Shown here: piece by piece, positions 13,848 through 14,861 of the stretch
Layout of the letters: every line of letters starts with the position of its first letter
How positions within the stretch are numbered: the first letter of the stretch is position 1
Assembly: GCA_031278145.1 (NCBI GenBank)
Contig: JAITLA010000064.1
Coordinates: forward strand, 1-14,861
Direction: 5' to 3'
DNA length: 14,861 nt
Source of the DNA: Eubacteriales Family XIII. Incertae Sedis bacterium
GTDB taxonomy: Bacteria; Bacillota_A; Clostridia; Peptostreptococcales; Anaerovoracaceae
Notes under the pieces: generated by a model
What the model saw: the letters and a program-made list of their open reading frames with translations, nothing else
Told to the model about the DNA's origin: nothing
Databases searched by the model: none
Made by a program: the position numbers and the translations under genes

Positions 13848-14524
13848 TTGACAAGATCAAAACGGCCGATGCGGCCGTCGCCGCGATAGGCGACGGCGCG
13901 ACGATCATGGTCGGCGGTTTTATGGCCTGCGGTACCCCCGAAATACTCATCGACGCGCTTGTGCGGAAGGGTTCGAGGAATCTCACGATCATCTGCAACG
14001 ATGCCGGCGTGCCGGGGCGCGGCGTCGGCAAGCTGCTTTCGAACGGGCAGATTCACACCCTGATCGCCTCCCATGTGGGCCTGAATCCCGAGGTGGCGCG
14101 GCGCATGAACACCGATGTGCCCGAGGACAAGCTGATCTGCAATCTCGTGCCGCAGGGCACGCTGGCGGAACGCATCCGGTCGGGCGGCTTCGGCATCGGC
14201 GGCTTTCTGACGCCCACGGGCGTCGGCACGATCATCGCGGAGGGCAAGCGGGTGATCACGGTGGAGGGCAAGGACTATCTGCTGGAGCTGCCGCTCCGCG
14301 CGGAATTCGCGTTTATAAGGGGCTCCGTTACCGACAAATTCGGCAATACCACCTACAACGGAACCACGCGGACCTTCAATCCGATGATGGCCGCCGCCGC
14401 GGATTATGTCATCGTCGGCGCCTGTGAGATCGTGGAGGTCGGCGAGATCGATCCGAACAACGTGGTGACGCCGGGGATCTTTGTGGATGCAATTGTGGGA
14501 GGTGAGAAACAATGGCAGATATAA
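13844..14524 (+). CDS. 3-oxoacid/butyrate-acetoacetate CoA-transferase subunit A
   Basis: Alpha subunit of a two-subunit family I CoA transferase (AtoD, CtfA or ScoA type) that moves CoA between acetoacetate or butyrate and acetate or succinate. The 226-residue product begins [25 protein letters not shown], and has [16 protein letters not shown], a glycine-rich [16 protein letters not shown] segment, [18 protein letters not shown], and the C-terminal [24 protein letters not shown], all typical. Length is normal. AAGGAGGAG lies 6 bases before the ATG. Subunit B starts inside its last codons (13-base overlap), so both are made together. Alongside hbd it fits butyrate or acetoacetate metabolism; which acid it uses is not readable. 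Confidence 0.94.
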   Translation: MIDKIKTADAAVAAIGDGATIMVGGFMACGTPEILIDALVRKGSRNLTIICNDAGVPGRGVGKLLSNGQIHTLIASHVGLNPEVARRMNTDVPEDKLICNLVPQGTLAERIRSGGFGIGGFLTPTGVGTIIAEGKRVITVEGKDYLLELPLRAEFAFIRGSVTDKFGNTTYNGTTRTFNPMMAAAADYVIVGACEIVEVGEIDPNNVVTPGIFVDAIVGGEKQWQI

Positions 14525-14861
14525 AAGCGCTTATCGCGGCGAGGGTCGCGCAGGAACTGAAGAACGGCGACGTGGTCAACCTCGGCATCGGTCTGCCCAC
14601 GCTCGTGGCGGACTACCTGCCGGAGGGTGTCACGATCATCCTCCAGTCCGAGAACGGGATCATGGGCATGGGCGCGGCCGCGCCGCAGGGCGGCGAGGAC
14701 GTGGATATCGTCAACGCCGGCGCGCAGTACGTGACGGTGAACCCGGGCGCGATGTTCTTTGACAGCGCCACATCCTTCGGCATCATCCGGGGCGGACACG
14801 TGGACGCGACGATACTCGGCGCCCTCGAGGTGGACGAGCACGGAAACCTCGCAAACTGGAT
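14512..14861 (+). CDS. 3-oxoacid/butyrate-acetoacetate CoA-transferase subunit B (partial)
   Basis: Beta subunit of the same enzyme (AtoA, CtfB or ScoB type), cut by the right window edge after 116 codons. It begins [39 protein letters not shown]. The catalytic glutamate lies in [11 protein letters not shown] (residues 44-54), which forms the glutamyl-CoA intermediate. [23 protein letters not shown] follows, all as in the family. GGGAGGTGA at 14497-14505 is 6 bases from the ATG, and the start overlaps the subunit A end by 13 bases. No stop is seen before the edge. Genes further downstream may show whether the pathway is butyrate, acetoacetate or an amino acid fermentation. Confidence 0.94.
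   Translation, partial: MADIKALIAARVAQELKNGDVVNLGIGLPTLVADYLPEGVTIILQSENGIMGMGAAAPQGGEDVDIVNAGAQYVTVNPGAMFFDSATSFGIIRGGHVDATILGALEVDEHGNLANW

Noticed and set aside
1..14861. tRNA, rRNA, CRISPR array, transposase, phage genes
   Set aside because: None of their hallmarks (cloverleaf ends, spaced repeats, DDE or recombinase motifs) was seen on either strand by eye.

Overview
The window reads as a chromosomal segment of a high-GC member of the Firmicutes, probably an uncultured or gut-type clostridial lineage. This rests on an LPxTG surface protein next to a sortase, a LytR-CpsA-Psr protein, the scpA-scpB and rluB set, a Bacillus-type glucose-6-phosphate isomerase, butyrate-type enzymes (3-hydroxybutyryl-CoA dehydrogenase and a two-subunit CoA transferase), and strong GGAGG ribosome binding sites with sigma-A-like promoters. 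The genus cannot be named from sequence reading alone. No tRNA, rRNA, CRISPR array or transposase was seen.

Left end (1-2640): the 3' end of an LPQTG-anchored surface protein is followed, after a structured 263-base gap, by a sortase. The sortase frame then runs 131 bases into the 3' end of a convergent gene for an AlbA_2/Schlafen-type DNA-binding ATPase-like protein. That gene is clearly poorer in GC than everything around it and looks like an insertion that remade the sortase C-terminus. A short motif resembling a widespread bacterial interspersed repeat sits at its other end.

Middle (2662-9786): a nitroreductase (-) is divergent from miaA (+). miaA converges to within 3 bases on a LytR-CpsA-Psr gene (-), and both stop codons lie inside one small palindrome. 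On the minus strand the order of transcription is a membrane nucleotide-sugar epimerase/dehydratase, pgi (overlapping it by 17 bases), hbd (with its own TTGACA/TAGTAT promoter inside the end of pgi), terminator hairpins, then the LCP gene with its own promoter covered by two palindromes. Just after hbd lies an extra 36-base copy of its own 3' end, probably a scar of a lost paralogue.

Right end (9787-14861): divergent promoters drive the epimerase/dehydratase (-) and scpA-scpB (+). scpB overlaps a convergent citrate synthase gene by 17 bases. Citrate synthase and rluB are again divergent from well-formed promoters. After rluB a 20-codon basic leader ORF overlaps, by ATGA, the start of a CoA-transferase operon (A subunit complete, B subunit cut by the window edge).

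Functional themes are envelope and surface display (LPxTG protein, sortase, LCP, sugar-nucleotide enzyme), chromosome segregation and RNA modification housekeeping (scpAB, miaA, rluB), and acyl-CoA/central carbon metabolism (pgi, citrate synthase, hbd, CoA transferase). I found no convincing wholly new multi-gene system. The best leads are the AlbA_2 insertion beside the sortase, the leader peptide before the CoA transferase, the hbd tail duplication and the operator-like palindromes.
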